The notes: generated by a model from the letters alone, not told the origin. A stretch of 33,038 nucleotides of DNA from Candidatus Zhuqueibacterota bacterium (GCA_029262005.1 JAJDAG010000055.1:1-33038); one strand, 5' to 3'; counted from the stretch's first letter, positions 7,726 through 16,394 are shown. Program-made: numbers and translations.

Positions 7726-10700
7726 TATTTGTTTCCTCCACCTGGTAGTTTTCTGTCGTCTGCTTCCAGTTTTCTCTCTTCCCGCATACCGTACAGAACC
7801 GGAACCAGAAAATAGCTGACAGACGCGATGATCATGCCTCCAAAAGACGGGATAGCCATCGGGATCATGATATCAGCGCCCCTGCCTGTGGAGGTGAGAA
7901 CAGGCAATAAGGCAATAATCGTTGTCGCTGTGGTCATAAGTGCGGGTTTGATTCGGCGGTTGCCTGCTTCAACGACTGCTTGACGTATGGCGTCGATTGT
8001 ATGCGGTTTATTTCTCGCAAAGCTCTGATCAAGATAGGTTCCGATCAGGACACCATTATCTGTTGCAATGCCAAATAAGGCAATGAATCCAACCCAGACA
8101 GCCACGCTCAAGTTAATTGGGTGCATCTGAAAAAGCAGCCTCATGTTGCTGCCAAACACTGAAAAATTTGCAAACCAATCCTGCCCATAAAGCCACAACA
8201 TGAGGAATCCACCACAAAAGGCCAGGGCAATCCCGGAAAAAATCATCAGGGACGTGGTCACGGAGCGGAATTGAAAGTACAGGATAATAAAAATGATGAA
8301 CAAGACCAGCGGCACCACGATGGCAAGACGCTTTTCAGCCCGAATCTGGTTCTCGTAACTGCCGGAAAATTTATAGCTTATTCCGGCAGGCACGACTAAA
8401 TCACCACTATCGATTTTATTCCGGATAAAGCGCTGAGCTTCTTCTACGACATCGACTTCTGCATAACCTGGCTTCTTATCCAACAGCACATAACCCACTA
8501 AAAAAGTGTCTTCGCTCTTGATCATTTGTGGGCCGCGCACATACTCAAATTTAACCAATTCACCTAATGGAACCTGGGCGCCGGTTGGTGTAGGCATGTA
8601 GATTTTTTTGAGTTCATCGGGATCGGTTCTCAATTCCCGCGGGTAGCGCACGCGCACGGGAAATCGTTCCCGGCCTTCTACCGTAGACGTGATGTTCATG
8701 CCGCCAATCGCTGTTTCAATGATCTGCTGAACGTCTTCGACACTGAGTCCATAGCGTGAAATTGCGTCGCGGTCAATGTTGAGATGCAGGTAGGGTTTGC
8801 CCACAATTCTGTCTGCAAAAACAGCCTCTGTTTTCACCGATGGCACTTGCTTCAGAATGGATTCCAGTTGCATGCCGAAATCTTCGATTGTTTTGAGATC
8901 CGGGCCGTAAACCTTAATGCCCATGGGAGCCCGCATGCCTGTTTGCAGCATCACCAGGCGGGTTTCGATGGGCTGTAATTTCGGCGCGGACGTGACACCG
9001 GGAATTCTGGTGATGCGCACGATTTCATTCCAGATATCATCCGGTGATTTTATTTTTTGCCGCCAGTTGCGGAAATAGTGACCGGAAGCATCAGCAACTA
9101 AATCCGCCGCTTGTATTCCCTGCAACAGGGCGGCTTCATTGGACATCGTGTCACCTGAAATGAGCACAAACTGTCCCGTTTTATCCACGTGAAAGCGTTG
9201 CCGGCGTCCTTTTTCATTGACCCGATATTCCGGTTTGTAATTAATGATGTTTTCGTACATTGAGATAGGGGCAGGGTCGAGCGCCGATTCCGCCCGGCCC
9301 ATTTTGCCAACGGCCAACGCAACTTCAGGAATGTTAGCTAAAAGCATATCCAGTTGCTGTACAACCCGCTTGTTTTGTTGAATGCCGGCATGCGGCATGG
9401 AGGTCGGCATCAGCAGGAAGCTGCCTTCATCCAGGGCTGGCATAAACTCCTTGCCGATACCCGGGAAAGTGTGTGCAAGTCCTGACCACAGGCTGGTTGT
9501 GCGGATGTTCAGTCCGACAAGATCAATCCCTCTGGCGACAAAACCAAATAGACTATTGAAGCCAATCCAGATAACCACGCCCCATAACAGAACAAATGTG
9601 GGGATGATGAGAAATTTTGTCTTGTTCGCCAGGCACCAGCGCAGCATTTGCGCATAATGTCGCTCCAGGAAATAAAAAGCCGTCAGGATGAATGCGATGA
9701 GTAAACTCACAAAAACAAAATTGGTGCCGAAGGATTTTCCCGCACCGAGCGGCACCCAATATTTGGCCAGGAGCCAGATAACTGAGAAAATTGCAACGAG
9801 CAGGGTCAAATTTTTGGTAATAAAAGTCTCCTTCCTGCTGTATTCTCGAACAAACCACGCGGCGCCAAACGCCATCAGGGTCAAACCACCCCAGACTGTG
9901 TAAGCGATTGCGATAACAAGTCCAAGACCAATCAATGCACCATTCAGAATTTGATTTCTGCGTTTCTTATCACTTTTCACGCCGAAAAACCAGTGTGCGA
10001 TGCTTGGCAAGACGAAAAGAGCAACTAGCAGCGCTGCTAGCAAGGCAAAGGTTTTTGTGAATGCCAGGGGCCTGAACAATTTACCTTCTGCTGCTTCCAT
10101 GGTGAAAACCGGAACAAAGCTGATGATCGTTGTTGAAACGGCGGTGAGGATAGCTGAACTGACTTCTGCTGCTGCGGTGTAAATCGTGTTGAGCAACTTT
10201 TGGGTTTTGGGCGCTTCTGCCATGTGTTTGAGGACATTTTCGGAAAGCACAATTCCGAGATCAACCATGGTGCCAATGGCGATGGCGATTCCGGAGAGAG
10301 CGACGATGTTCGCATCGACACCGAAGTAGCGCATGGCAATAAAAACCATGAGAACGGCGAGCGGCAGTAAACTGGAAATCAAGATTGCGGCGCGCAGATT
10401 CATCACCATGACAATGACCACCAGAATCGTGATCAGGATTTCCAGTAGCAGCGCTTCTTCCAGCGTACCCAGCGTTTCGTAAATCAATTGTGTGCGGTCG
10501 TAAAACGGCACAATGGTCAATTGGCTTTCTATCCCATTTGCCAGTGTCTTTTTAGGTAGCCCAGGCGCAATGGCTACAATTTTTTCTTTAACCTTATTGA
10601 TGACCTGGAGCGGGTTTGAGCCAAAGCGGGCGACGACGACGCCACCAACAACTTCGGCCCCATCCTTATCCAGCAAACCACGACGCGTGGCCGGCCCCAG

Positions 10701-11549
10701 CGAAACAATGCCAATGTCCTTTACTCGAATGGGTACATTGTCGTGTACGGCAACCACGGCCTTTTCGAGATCGCTGATGGATTTCACGTATCCGAGACCG
10801 CGTACCAGGTACTCAGCCTGATTAATTTCAATGGTTTTGGCGCCGACATCACGATTTGATTTTTTGACCGCCAGCATAACTTTGTGCAGCGGAATATTGT
10901 ATACCCGCAGGATGTCAGGGTTGACATCAATTTGATATTCCTGTACGTAGCCGCCGATTGAGGCAACTTCAGAGACGCCTTCGACGGCATTCAGACCATA
11001 TTTAACATAAAAATCCTGCACGGTCCGAATCTCGTGCAGGTCCCAGCCGCCGGTCGGGTTGCCATCTTGGTCGCGGCCTTCAATGGTGTACCAAAACACC
11101 TGTCCCAAAGCCGTTGCATCCGGTCCAAGGGTCGGCTGCACACCTGTTGGCAGAATTCCGGCCGGCAAAGAGTTGAGCTTTTCCAAAATTCTTGATCGGG
11201 ACCAGTAGAATTCAATTTCTTCCTTGAAAATAATATAAATACTTGAAAAGCCGAAAACGGACGAGCTGCGAATTGACTTCACCCCCGGAATGCCCAGCAG
11301 GGATGTTGTCAAAGGATAGGTGATTTGATCTTCAATATCTTGCGGTGAACGGCCCATCCATTGGGTGAAGACAATTTGCTGGTTTTCGCCGATGTCCGGG
11401 ATGGCATCCACCGCCACCGGGTCGGAAGGCAGAAAGTCTGTTTTCCAGCCAAAGGGCGCGGTCACCAGGCCCCAGCCGACAAACAGTAGAATGAGTAACG
11501 ACGTTACCAACCTGTTTTCAAGAAAATAACGAATGGTTTTGTTTAGCAT
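7725..11549 (-). CDS. cusA: CusA-like heavy-metal efflux RND transporter (Cu/Ag)
   Basis: The protein is 1274 residues from the ATG at 11549 (MLNKTIRYFLENR), the usual RND beginning. An in-frame ATG at 11630 would add 27 atypical residues. TM4 carries GTMVDLGIVLSEN, with the Asp and Glu of the proton relay of CusA-type pumps. Three methionines at about 714 (FLLMPTS), 764 (PAPISMYEN) and 867 (LVMLQTG) appear equivalent to the copper-binding Met triad of E. coli CusA, aligned from memory. The protein is about 230 residues longer than E. coli CusA; much of the excess is a hydrophobic insertion (about 525-660) between TM6 and TM7. It precedes the channel and adaptor genes and belongs to one operon with them. 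Confidence 0.95.
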   Translation of the reverse strand: MLNKTIRYFLENRLVTSLLILLFVGWGLVTAPFGWKTDFLPSDPVAVDAIPDIGENQQIVFTQWMGRSPQDIEDQITYPLTTSLLGIPGVKSIRSSSVFGFSSIYIIFKEEIEFYWSRSRILEKLNSLPAGILPTGVQPTLGPDATALGQVFWYTIEGRDQDGNPTGGWDLHEIRTVQDFYVKYGLNAVEGVSEVASIGGYVQEYQIDVNPDILRVYNIPLHKVMLAVKKSNRDVGAKTIEINQAEYLVRGLGYVKSISDLEKAVVAVHDNVPIRVKDIGIVSLGPATRRGLLDKDGAEVVGGVVVARFGSNPLQVINKVKEKIVAIAPGLPKKTLANGIESQLTIVPFYDRTQLIYETLGTLEEALLLEILITILVVIVMVMNLRAAILISSLLPLAVLMVFIAMRYFGVDANIVALSGIAIAIGTMVDLGIVLSENVLKHMAEAPKTQKLLNTIYTAAAEVSSAILTAVSTTIISFVPVFTMEAAEGKLFRPLAFTKTFALLAALLVALFVLPSIAHWFFGVKSDKKRRNQILNGALIGLGLVIAIAYTVWGGLTLMAFGAAWFVREYSRKETFITKNLTLLVAIFSVIWLLAKYWVPLGAGKSFGTNFVFVSLLIAFILTAFYFLERHYAQMLRWCLANKTKFLIIPTFVLLWGVVIWIGFNSLFGFVARGIDLVGLNIRTTSLWSGLAHTFPGIGKEFMPALDEGSFLLMPTSMPHAGIQQNKRVVQQLDMLLANIPEVALAVGKMGRAESALDPAPISMYENIINYKPEYRVNEKGRRQRFHVDKTGQFVLISGDTMSNEAALLQGIQAADLVADASGHYFRNWRQKIKSPDDIWNEIVRITRIPGVTSAPKLQPIETRLVMLQTGMRAPMGIKVYGPDLKTIEDFGMQLESILKQVPSVKTEAVFADRIVGKPYLHLNIDRDAISRYGLSVEDVQQIIETAIGGMNITSTVEGRERFPVRVRYPRELRTDPDELKKIYMPTPTGAQVPLGELVKFEYVRGPQMIKSEDTFLVGYVLLDKKPGYAEVDVVEEAQRFIRNKIDSGDLVVPAGISYKFSGSYENQIRAEKRLAIVVPLVLFIIFIILYFQFRSVTTSLMIFSGIALAFCGGFLMLWLYGQDWFANFSVFGSNMRLLFQMHPINLSVAVWVGFIALFGIATDNGVLIGTYLDQSFARNKPHTIDAIRQAVVEAGNRRIKPALMTTATTIIALLPVLTSTGRGADIMIPMAIPSFGGMIIASVSYFLVPVLYGMREERKLEADDRKLPGGGNK

Positions 11550-11776
11550 GATAACCTGATTATTTAAAATCGTAAAACTAAATGAGTACAGTCGTCGAAA
11601 AAGACCTTCAACGTACCTCTTCAATTTCAAACACTAAAACACAGTAGCAGTCGAAAGAGAAATAGTCGTTCATTTCGGACTTTTTACGAATGCGTCACGT
11701 CTGGATTATGAATAATTGATAGAAGTTACGCCTGGATGATCCGTACGTTACAGAACGGACTTAATGTGATGCGATT

Positions 11777-12208
11777 TTAAATGAGGAAAGACTGGATCAG
11801 GATGGGGATATCCTGTTTTGAGGCAGGAGGAGTATAATTAAAGCACGGTTTATTACTTTGGGAATTAACTGTCTGCTGGTCAAGCAGGGTATACGTCAAA
11901 ATGAGATTTAAATTGAGTTCATTTATTGATTGGACAATTGTGGGCGCATGTTCACTAAAAACCGCAAGGTCTTGATAAAGGTCTTCACAACATTTATCTT
12001 TCGCGAACGCTTGCGAATCATGCGGACTCGACTCACATTCGTTTTCCGACTCCATCATGTCACAACCCATTGTCTCTTGGCCAAGCATAACCGTAGAAGA
12101 CGTTGCGTGACCACCACAATAATGGACTGCCAAAGTCAATCCCATATTGCCGGTCAGCAAGATGAGTGATAAAAATGTAGTAATAATAGGTTTCATAATT
12201 TCAAACAT
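11777..12208 (-). CDS. HYC/CC/PP-type small exported metal-associated protein
   Basis: The 143-residue protein has a signal peptide (about 5-27), then HYCGGH (29-34), a Cys/Met/Glu/His-rich stretch, KCCED (Cys73, Cys74) and a late YTPPAS (126-130). HYC, CC and PP in this order define a small family found with copper and heavy-metal efflux genes; its biochemistry is, to my knowledge, unknown. The ATG at 12208 was chosen because AAGGAG lies 7 nt upstream; a reading from 12253 lacks such a site. It is 227 nt upstream of cusA and co-directional, so it probably heads the operon. A role in periplasmic metal sensing or sequestration is inference. Confidence 0.8.
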   Translation of the reverse strand: MFEIMKPIITTFLSLILLTGNMGLTLAVHYCGGHATSSTVMLGQETMGCDMMESENECESSPHDSQAFAKDKCCEDLYQDLAVFSEHAPTIVQSINELNLNLILTYTLLDQQTVNSQSNKPCFNYTPPASKQDIPILIQSFLI

Positions 12209-12224
12209 ATAACGACTCCTTGTA

Positions 12225-12253
12225 ATAATAGTTCCGGAGAGCTTGAAAGTCAA
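12225..12253 (-). promoter_or_regulatory. Candidate sigma70 promoter for the copper operon
   Basis: On the minus strand TTGACT (12248-12253) and TATTAT (12225-12230) are separated by exactly 17 nt. The predicted start near 12218 falls almost on the ribosome site of the HYC gene, leaving a very short leader; this lowers confidence. A further 8-bp dyad (12259-12266 with 74-81) lies just upstream of the -35 and could be an operator. The 17-nt spacer does not fit a MerR/CueR-type promoter, which usually has 19-20 nt. Confidence 0.35.
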
Positions 12254-12593
12254 GGTCTTTTTCGCTTGTTCAGAGCGAAAAGCAGAGAGGCGTTAGAAGA
12301 AGTGCCGCTGGATTGTTTGTGAATTCAAAGTTTCGTGAATTGATCGAGCTTGTTATTTTATTTCGGAAAGGCCGGTGTGGGTGGCACTTCAGCAAAAAAC
12401 GGGTGGCATATTTTATGATTTTTGACTACTTTCCCGCCGGGAATTTCAAGGCGCCATGTTGCTTCTGGTTGAAATTGCCCTGTTGTTTTAACGTTTTGTC
12501 TGGAATTGCTGAAACCTTAATAGAGTTTTTTGTGATGTAAACATCCGAGTTTAAACATAGGCAAAACAGAACACTCGTAGAAAGGAGCTGCAG
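12254..12593. other. Divergent intergenic region, copper operon / EamA
   Basis: The region between the divergent HYC and EamA genes holds the 8-bp dyad TTTTCGCT...AGCGAAAA (12259-12281). Otherwise it shows AT-rich sequence without a coding signal. A ribosome site AAAGGAG at 12581 serves the EamA gene. No clear EamA promoter could be assigned. Confidence 0.5.
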
Positions 12594-13562
12594 TTGCAAA
12601 GTGAAAAAGTGAAAGCATATCTCGCCTTTGGCGCGGTCAGTTTTTTCTGGGGGACGACCTATCTGGCAATACGAATCGGCGTTGAAGTGTTGCCGCCTGC
12701 CCTTTTTGCCGGCGTTCGATTTTTGCTAGCAGGGCTTATTTTATTTACCGCTTTGCTGGCACGAGGGTATAAAGCGCCGAATGCCAGTGAATGGAAGCAT
12801 CAGGCCATTATCGGTATTGCGTTGTTGGTACTAGGTAATGGTGTGGTGGTTTGGGCGGAACAATTTGTGCCCAGCAGCTTGGCTGCTCTGATCGTTGCGA
12901 CCTTGCCTTTTTCCATCGTTACGATAGAGGCGGCACTGGGCAAAGGTGACCGTCTCACCGGCAAAAAAATGTTGGGCCTGATGATTGGGTTTGCTGGTCT
13001 TGTACTGTTGTTATGGCCGGATTTGCAAGGTGCGATACAAGGGACCTATTTGCTCGGAATCATAGGACTGCTGCTGGCGCCGGTTTTCTGGTCTGCCGGG
13101 TCGATATATTCAAAGTATCGCCAATCAACCACACGGCCGTTCATGGCTGCAGCCATCCAAATGATCATAGCCGGACTACTGCTTTCTCTCATCGGAATAC
13201 TCAGTGGTGAATTGGCCCGGTTTCATTTTTCCGTACAGGGCTTCGCCGCCATCTCTTACTTGATCGTTTTCGGCTCAATACTGGGTTACGGCTCTTATAT
13301 TTATGCTTTGGACAAACTGCCACCAAGCGTGGTCTCGATGTACGCTTACATCAACCCGGTGGTGGCGGTCTTTTTGGGGTGGCTGATCCTTGACGAACGT
13401 TTAGATCTTCTGATGATAATTGCTACAGTGGTAATCTTGTCCGGGGTTGTCCTGGTTAAGTCCGCTCAGACAAAAACAAAATCGGATAAATCTCATAATC
13501 TTGCGGTGAAGCCAGATAAAGACAAATCTTTAAGTTCGCCGGTCGCTCCCTGCATTGACTAG
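12594..13562 (+). CDS. EamA/DMT-family transporter
   Basis: This 322-residue inner-membrane protein has ten predicted helices arranged as two EamA repeats of five (about 8-140 and 150-292). Landmarks are GAVSFFWGTTYLAIRIG at the start, GNGVVVWAEQ near 81-90, and YAYINPVVAVFLGWLILDE late in repeat two. The family exports or imports small metabolites such as amino acids or nucleosides; the substrate cannot be read from sequence. Translation starts at TTG (12594), supported by AAAGGAG 6 nt upstream and by the absence of a better in-frame ATG. The C-terminal tail is hydrophilic and Lys-rich. It is divergent from the copper operon and not obviously related to it. Confidence 0.92.
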   Translation: MQSEKVKAYLAFGAVSFFWGTTYLAIRIGVEVLPPALFAGVRFLLAGLILFTALLARGYKAPNASEWKHQAIIGIALLVLGNGVVVWAEQFVPSSLAALIVATLPFSIVTIEAALGKGDRLTGKKMLGLMIGFAGLVLLLWPDLQGAIQGTYLLGIIGLLLAPVFWSAGSIYSKYRQSTTRPFMAAAIQMIIAGLLLSLIGILSGELARFHFSVQGFAAISYLIVFGSILGYGSYIYALDKLPPSVVSMYAYINPVVAVFLGWLILDERLDLLMIIATVVILSGVVLVKSAQTKTKSDKSHNLAVKPDKDKSLSSPVAPCID

Positions 13563-13655
13563 TATGTGTATAAAATGATTTTTTCTATTGATCGTAGATA
13601 GCATTTGCTTTTTATGTTATTTTCTGTATTTTGTTTTATTGAGTTCTATAAAACT

Positions 13656-14084
13656 ATGATGATTTTGTCTAAGAAATTTCTATCGATACTGGTTATTGTT
13701 ATGACCGTATCTCCGAATGCTTGTTTTGTTGAGCAGGTTGTTGCTGCAGTTGCGGATACTTTTTTGCACGAACATCAGCAAGATGAAGCACATGGAGACG
13801 ATAGACCTGCACCGTCACATCACCACGATGACGAAGGACACGAAAGCGAATTTTGCTGTGATAATGAGAAAAATTTCTATATTGGCAGCATTTTTGATCA
13901 AAACCTCGATTTAGTACAAAACCCAGTTTTATACCTTCCAATCATCTACAATTTAGAAGAAACCGAAAATCCGTTTCAACGTGATTTTTACTTTTTTCAT
14001 CGTCTTCGAGAGCCTCAAATATCACGCACAAGGGATAAGTACGCCTTGTCCTGTCTTCTGAACGCCCCTCCTCGCTCCAATTAA
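13656..14084 (+). CDS. His-rich exported protein with CC and PP motifs, unknown function
   Basis: The protein is 142 residues if it begins at the ATG pair at 13656; earlier TTG (13605) or ATG (13614) starts would extend the hydrophobic leader. It has a signal-like segment (5-32) and then a His/Asp/Glu-rich stretch (38-66) that includes HEHQQDEAH and SHHHDDEGH. CCDN (Cys67, Cys68) follows, and LLNAPP sits near the end. The CC and PP positions recall the HYC-type protein across the intergenic region, although the HYC motif is absent. Metal binding in the periplasm is a reasonable guess from composition. No strong ribosome site is visible. It follows the EamA gene by 93 nt and is probably closed by a weak terminator. 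Confidence 0.6.
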   Translation: MMILSKKFLSILVIVMTVSPNACFVEQVVAAVADTFLHEHQQDEAHGDDRPAPSHHHDDEGHESEFCCDNEKNFYIGSIFDQNLDLVQNPVLYLPIIYNLEETENPFQRDFYFFHRLREPQISRTRDKYALSCLLNAPPRSN

Positions 14085-14095
14085 TTTTTCACCCT

Positions 14096-14118
14096 GGCTT
14101 GACCAAAGCCTATTTTTT
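14096..14118 (+). terminator. Short hairpin with T-run
   Basis: GGCTT (14096-14100) pairs with AAGCC (14106-14110) around a 5-nt loop and is followed at once by TATTTTTT. It lies 11 nt after the stop of the His-rich gene. The stem is only 5 bp, so termination may be weak. Confidence 0.4.
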
Positions 14119-14240
14119 ATGCATTTATCGACTAATATCCCAGTAGATGATTGCATCCTGGTCAATAGCTGAAGCTTAACATCGCGGGTTACCTCGTATG
14201 GCTCTGGCTATACTCGGAAAGATTAATATTGGAGCAAGAC

Positions 14241-14813
14241 ATGCAGTTTAATCCTAAGGTTCTCAATAAAACAAATGCTCAATATGGGCAAAAACTCTAC
14301 GCAGGTAAATGGAAAGATACGGTTAGAAGCATTTTGGGGACGGATTGGGTGGATGAGGTACAACCGTCTATTAAAAGTCTTTGTGAAGAAGGGGATTATT
14401 TAGGTGTCATAAAGAAGAGTTCAGCACGCCTCAAACGGTTTGAGAAGATAGGCCACTTAGAAAACATGACCGAAGCAGACCTGGCAAACTTTTATTATTT
14501 AGGTAGGGCGTATATCGGGCTGGCTGAAATAGACAAGGCAATTTCATGTTTGCATATTGTTGCAAGCCAAAATCTGTTTACTCATACTATGATGATTGGG
14601 TTTGATAATTTTGTTGAAATGGCCTGGCGAGATATAAGGGAGCTGAGTGCACAGCACGGTGAAGAATATGTTATGAACAACGAACCCGGCCTGTTTCTTG
14701 AAGAGACTATCGGGCGTCCGCAAACGGTATTCAACCTTAATAACTCGAAACAAAATATGAGTAAGTGGCTAATATTGGGCACAATTGCCTTTCCGGTACT
14801 TATCGCTGCCTGA
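14241..14813 (+). CDS. Unknown TPR-like protein with a hydrophobic C-terminus
   Basis: The protein is 190 residues from the ATG at 14241, supported by GGAG 6 nt upstream; a TTG at 14229 is in frame but overlaps that site. I do not recognise a named family. It is mostly helical, and a FYYLGRAYIGLAEIDKAI block near 83-100 resembles a TPR helix pair. The last residues (WLILGTIAFPVLIAA) form a membrane-like segment cut short by UGA. The frame stays open for 37 more codons after that UGA (14814-14924, TAA at 14925), with a basic, soluble-looking sequence. This may be a nonsense mutation of a once longer protein, or chance. Confidence 0.6.
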   Translation: MQFNPKVLNKTNAQYGQKLYAGKWKDTVRSILGTDWVDEVQPSIKSLCEEGDYLGVIKKSSARLKRFEKIGHLENMTEADLANFYYLGRAYIGLAEIDKAISCLHIVASQNLFTHTMMIGFDNFVEMAWRDIRELSAQHGEEYVMNNEPGLFLEETIGRPQTVFNLNNSKQNMSKWLILGTIAFPVLIAA

Positions 14814-14955
14814 AGCAAAGTCAATGAAGTTAAGTGGGCTGTTATCCATGAACTCAAGGCGGTTGGGCAAACTGACCAGCAATCAGTTACAACGCCGGGA
14901 TCGTGCCTTTTGGATGAATGCGGGTAAGAAGGGGTGTCGCCCGGAAAATAGCAGA

Positions 14956-14978
14956 CCCCGGTCCAAATTGGTCCGGGG
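14956..14978 (-). terminator. GC-rich hairpin between convergent genes
   Basis: CCCCGG-T-CCAA pairs with TTGG-T-CCGGGG (one T-T mismatch) around a minimal loop. It lies about 44 nt beyond the stop of the outer-membrane barrel gene on the minus strand and after the convergent plus-strand gene. It can serve both directions, although the T-run is poor. Confidence 0.5.
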
Positions 14979-15021
14979 CTTAAGTTGAGGAAAGTGAGGA
15001 GAGAGGATAAAGGAATAGAAA

Positions 15022-15624
15022 TTATTGAATAGTCAAACTTAGCGAGAAGGCCACGGCGTCGCCATTAAGGTTGGGGGATAGATCCCTAACAATCTCGCCG
15101 TTGGCGCTGCTGATAATTTGCTGCACGTAGTCCAGCTTTTTGTAGGTCGTTTCTGCTCCAATGCCGAAGTGTCTCGAAAAAAAATAGTCCACGCCAATAC
15201 CAATGTTGACGCCGCCCCCAACCAATTGAATTCCCGAGTCTTTTTCGCCCAGTCCATACAGGCCAACGCCGACTTTGCCATAAGGCTGCAACCGAGAATT
15301 ACTTTGAAATTTATGCTGGATGTTAAGCTCAATGCCACCGAATTCAGTGTTCTTTTCTTCATTATTGAGCTGTGGGTGTTGCGATCCAAGTACGGACAGC
15401 CACAAAGAAAAGCGGTCTGAAAATCCGTAACCAAGGCTCAAAACGCCCCCCTCTCCCTCTTGTATTTTCCGTTCGTCAATCATGCTAAGTGAAGTTGTTC
15501 CTATGCTGACTTTCAAGCCTGTGTTCGAAAATCGAGGTGTTTGTTTGGTGGCTTCCTGTGCTGTCGCGCTGGCAATCAGGGCGAACAGGCTGACGAATAA
15601 AAATGCGTGCCTTATTGTGTTCAT
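15022..15624 (-). CDS. Outer-membrane beta-barrel protein
   Basis: The 200-residue protein has a signal peptide (about 1-22, ending ASATAQ). Alternating amphipathic strands of the small eight-stranded OmpA/OmpW-like barrel type follow, including GGIELNIQHKF, PYGKVGVGLYG and GVDYFFSRHFGIGAE. It ends with a strand closing in an aromatic/aliphatic pattern (AFSLSLTIQ). A strong AGGAGG ribosome site precedes the ATG, and a 10-bp palindrome ATTACGTAAT lies at 15651-15660, 26 nt upstream of the start. The gene stands alone, convergent with its left neighbour. Its function is unknown; small barrels of this type are often structural or adhesion-related. Confidence 0.8.
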   Translation of the reverse strand: MNTIRHAFLFVSLFALIASATAQEATKQTPRFSNTGLKVSIGTTSLSMIDERKIQEGEGGVLSLGYGFSDRFSLWLSVLGSQHPQLNNEEKNTEFGGIELNIQHKFQSNSRLQPYGKVGVGLYGLGEKDSGIQLVGGGVNIGIGVDYFFSRHFGIGAETTYKKLDYVQQIISSANGEIVRDLSPNLNGDAVAFSLSLTIQ

Positions 15625-15966
15625 GTTGTCCTCCTGCGGTGATATTTTAGATTACGTAATAGTAAGTCAGATTAATCGATGCCAATTTCAATAAGGTAAT
15701 TGGTATGTCTGCAGGATGACATCTCAAACAGTGTGCCAGAACGACACGTTATATTTAAGTTATTGATATTTAGGTGCTTGGTGCTCTGGAGGGGCCGAGG
15801 TATCTGTGAATTAAAACCACAGTGTGGCTAAATTTCTGCTGGCACGACATTTGTAAAACAAAACATTGAATTTTTATTCTCATCATCTTAAAGCAACTGT
15901 TTTGTTTCATATTTGCGATTTTTCTTTGATATAATTGAGAGATGATGTAACTTAAAGGTGTCTTGT
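15625..15966. other. Divergent intergenic region, barrel gene / small protein
   Basis: This region holds the palindrome ATTACGTAAT (15651-15660), a sigma54-like site at 15840-15855 and a TATAAT at 15930-15935, the last two facing the plus-strand gene. No open frame of note is present. Confidence 0.5.
15840..15855 (+). promoter_or_regulatory. Candidate sigma54 promoter (-24/-12)
   Basis: TGGCACG, four bases, then TTGTA matches the sigma54 consensus (TGGCACG-N4-TTGCW) at every defined position except the -12 C, which is T. The GG and the -12 G are separated by the required 10 bases. It lies about 110 nt before the 101-residue gene and faces it. A sigma70-like TATAAT at 15930 is an alternative. 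Confidence 0.4.
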
Positions 15967-16272
15967 ATGATAGTAACTAAACCCAAAAAATCGAAAACGG
16001 AGGAGATTTCGGAGTTGAACAATTGTGTAGATGTCCGCGTAGTGAATGTCGATCCAGGAGAGATCGATAATTTGAATGCGCTCCTTGACGCAATGGGGAG
16101 CGCTGATGAATATGCAGAAAACGTAACAGATGCAGGGCCGGGACAGAATTACGTGGTGACTGTCAAAACCGGAGAGCTGCGCGAATTAAAAGATGCATTG
16201 CGCCTTGTTCTGCAGGTCGTGCAGCCGGACAGAGTTGAAATTGAGCCGTGGGACGGGTTCATGCATTCATAG
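15967..16272 (+). CDS. Small acidic protein of unknown function
   Basis: The protein is 101 residues from the ATG at 15967, which has AAAGG 8 nt upstream; a GTG at 15958 is in frame but overlaps that site. I do not recognise a family. The N-terminal 14 residues are Lys-rich. The rest is acidic and looks like an alpha/beta domain, with strands such as VDVRVVNVD and NYVVTVKTG and a helix ELRELKDALRLVLQVV. It has no signal peptide or membrane segment, so it is probably cytoplasmic. It is a single-gene unit with its own candidate sigma54 promoter and a clear terminator. Confidence 0.65.
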   Translation: MIVTKPKKSKTEEISELNNCVDVRVVNVDPGEIDNLNALLDAMGSADEYAENVTDAGPGQNYVVTVKTGELRELKDALRLVLQVVQPDRVEIEPWDGFMHS

Positions 16273-16336
16273 CCTGAAGCGTGGATGTTGAGGCAAGGCC
16301 GCGGGTAAAGCGCGGAACTTAACAACTGTAAAATCG

Positions 16337-16394
16337 AAAATCCCAACCGGATAAAATCCAATTATTTTTGGAATTGTCCAGTTGGGATTTTTTT
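16337..16394 (+). terminator. Intrinsic terminator of the 101-residue gene
   Basis: AAAATCCCAAC (16337-16347) pairs with GTTGGGATTTT (16381-16391), extended inward by GGA/TCC after one mismatch. A second small stem sits in the loop, and the structure ends in seven T. It lies 65 nt past the stop codon. Confidence 0.75.

Noticed and set aside
9553-9858. Open frames on both strands inside the pump gene
   Set aside because: They overlap the hydrophobic insertion of the CusA-like gene in other frames and have no ribosome sites.
16299-16315. CCGCG/CGCGG hairpin after the 101-residue gene as a second terminator
   Set aside because: It is a short stem with no T-run; the strong terminator 20 nt further on explains transcript ending.
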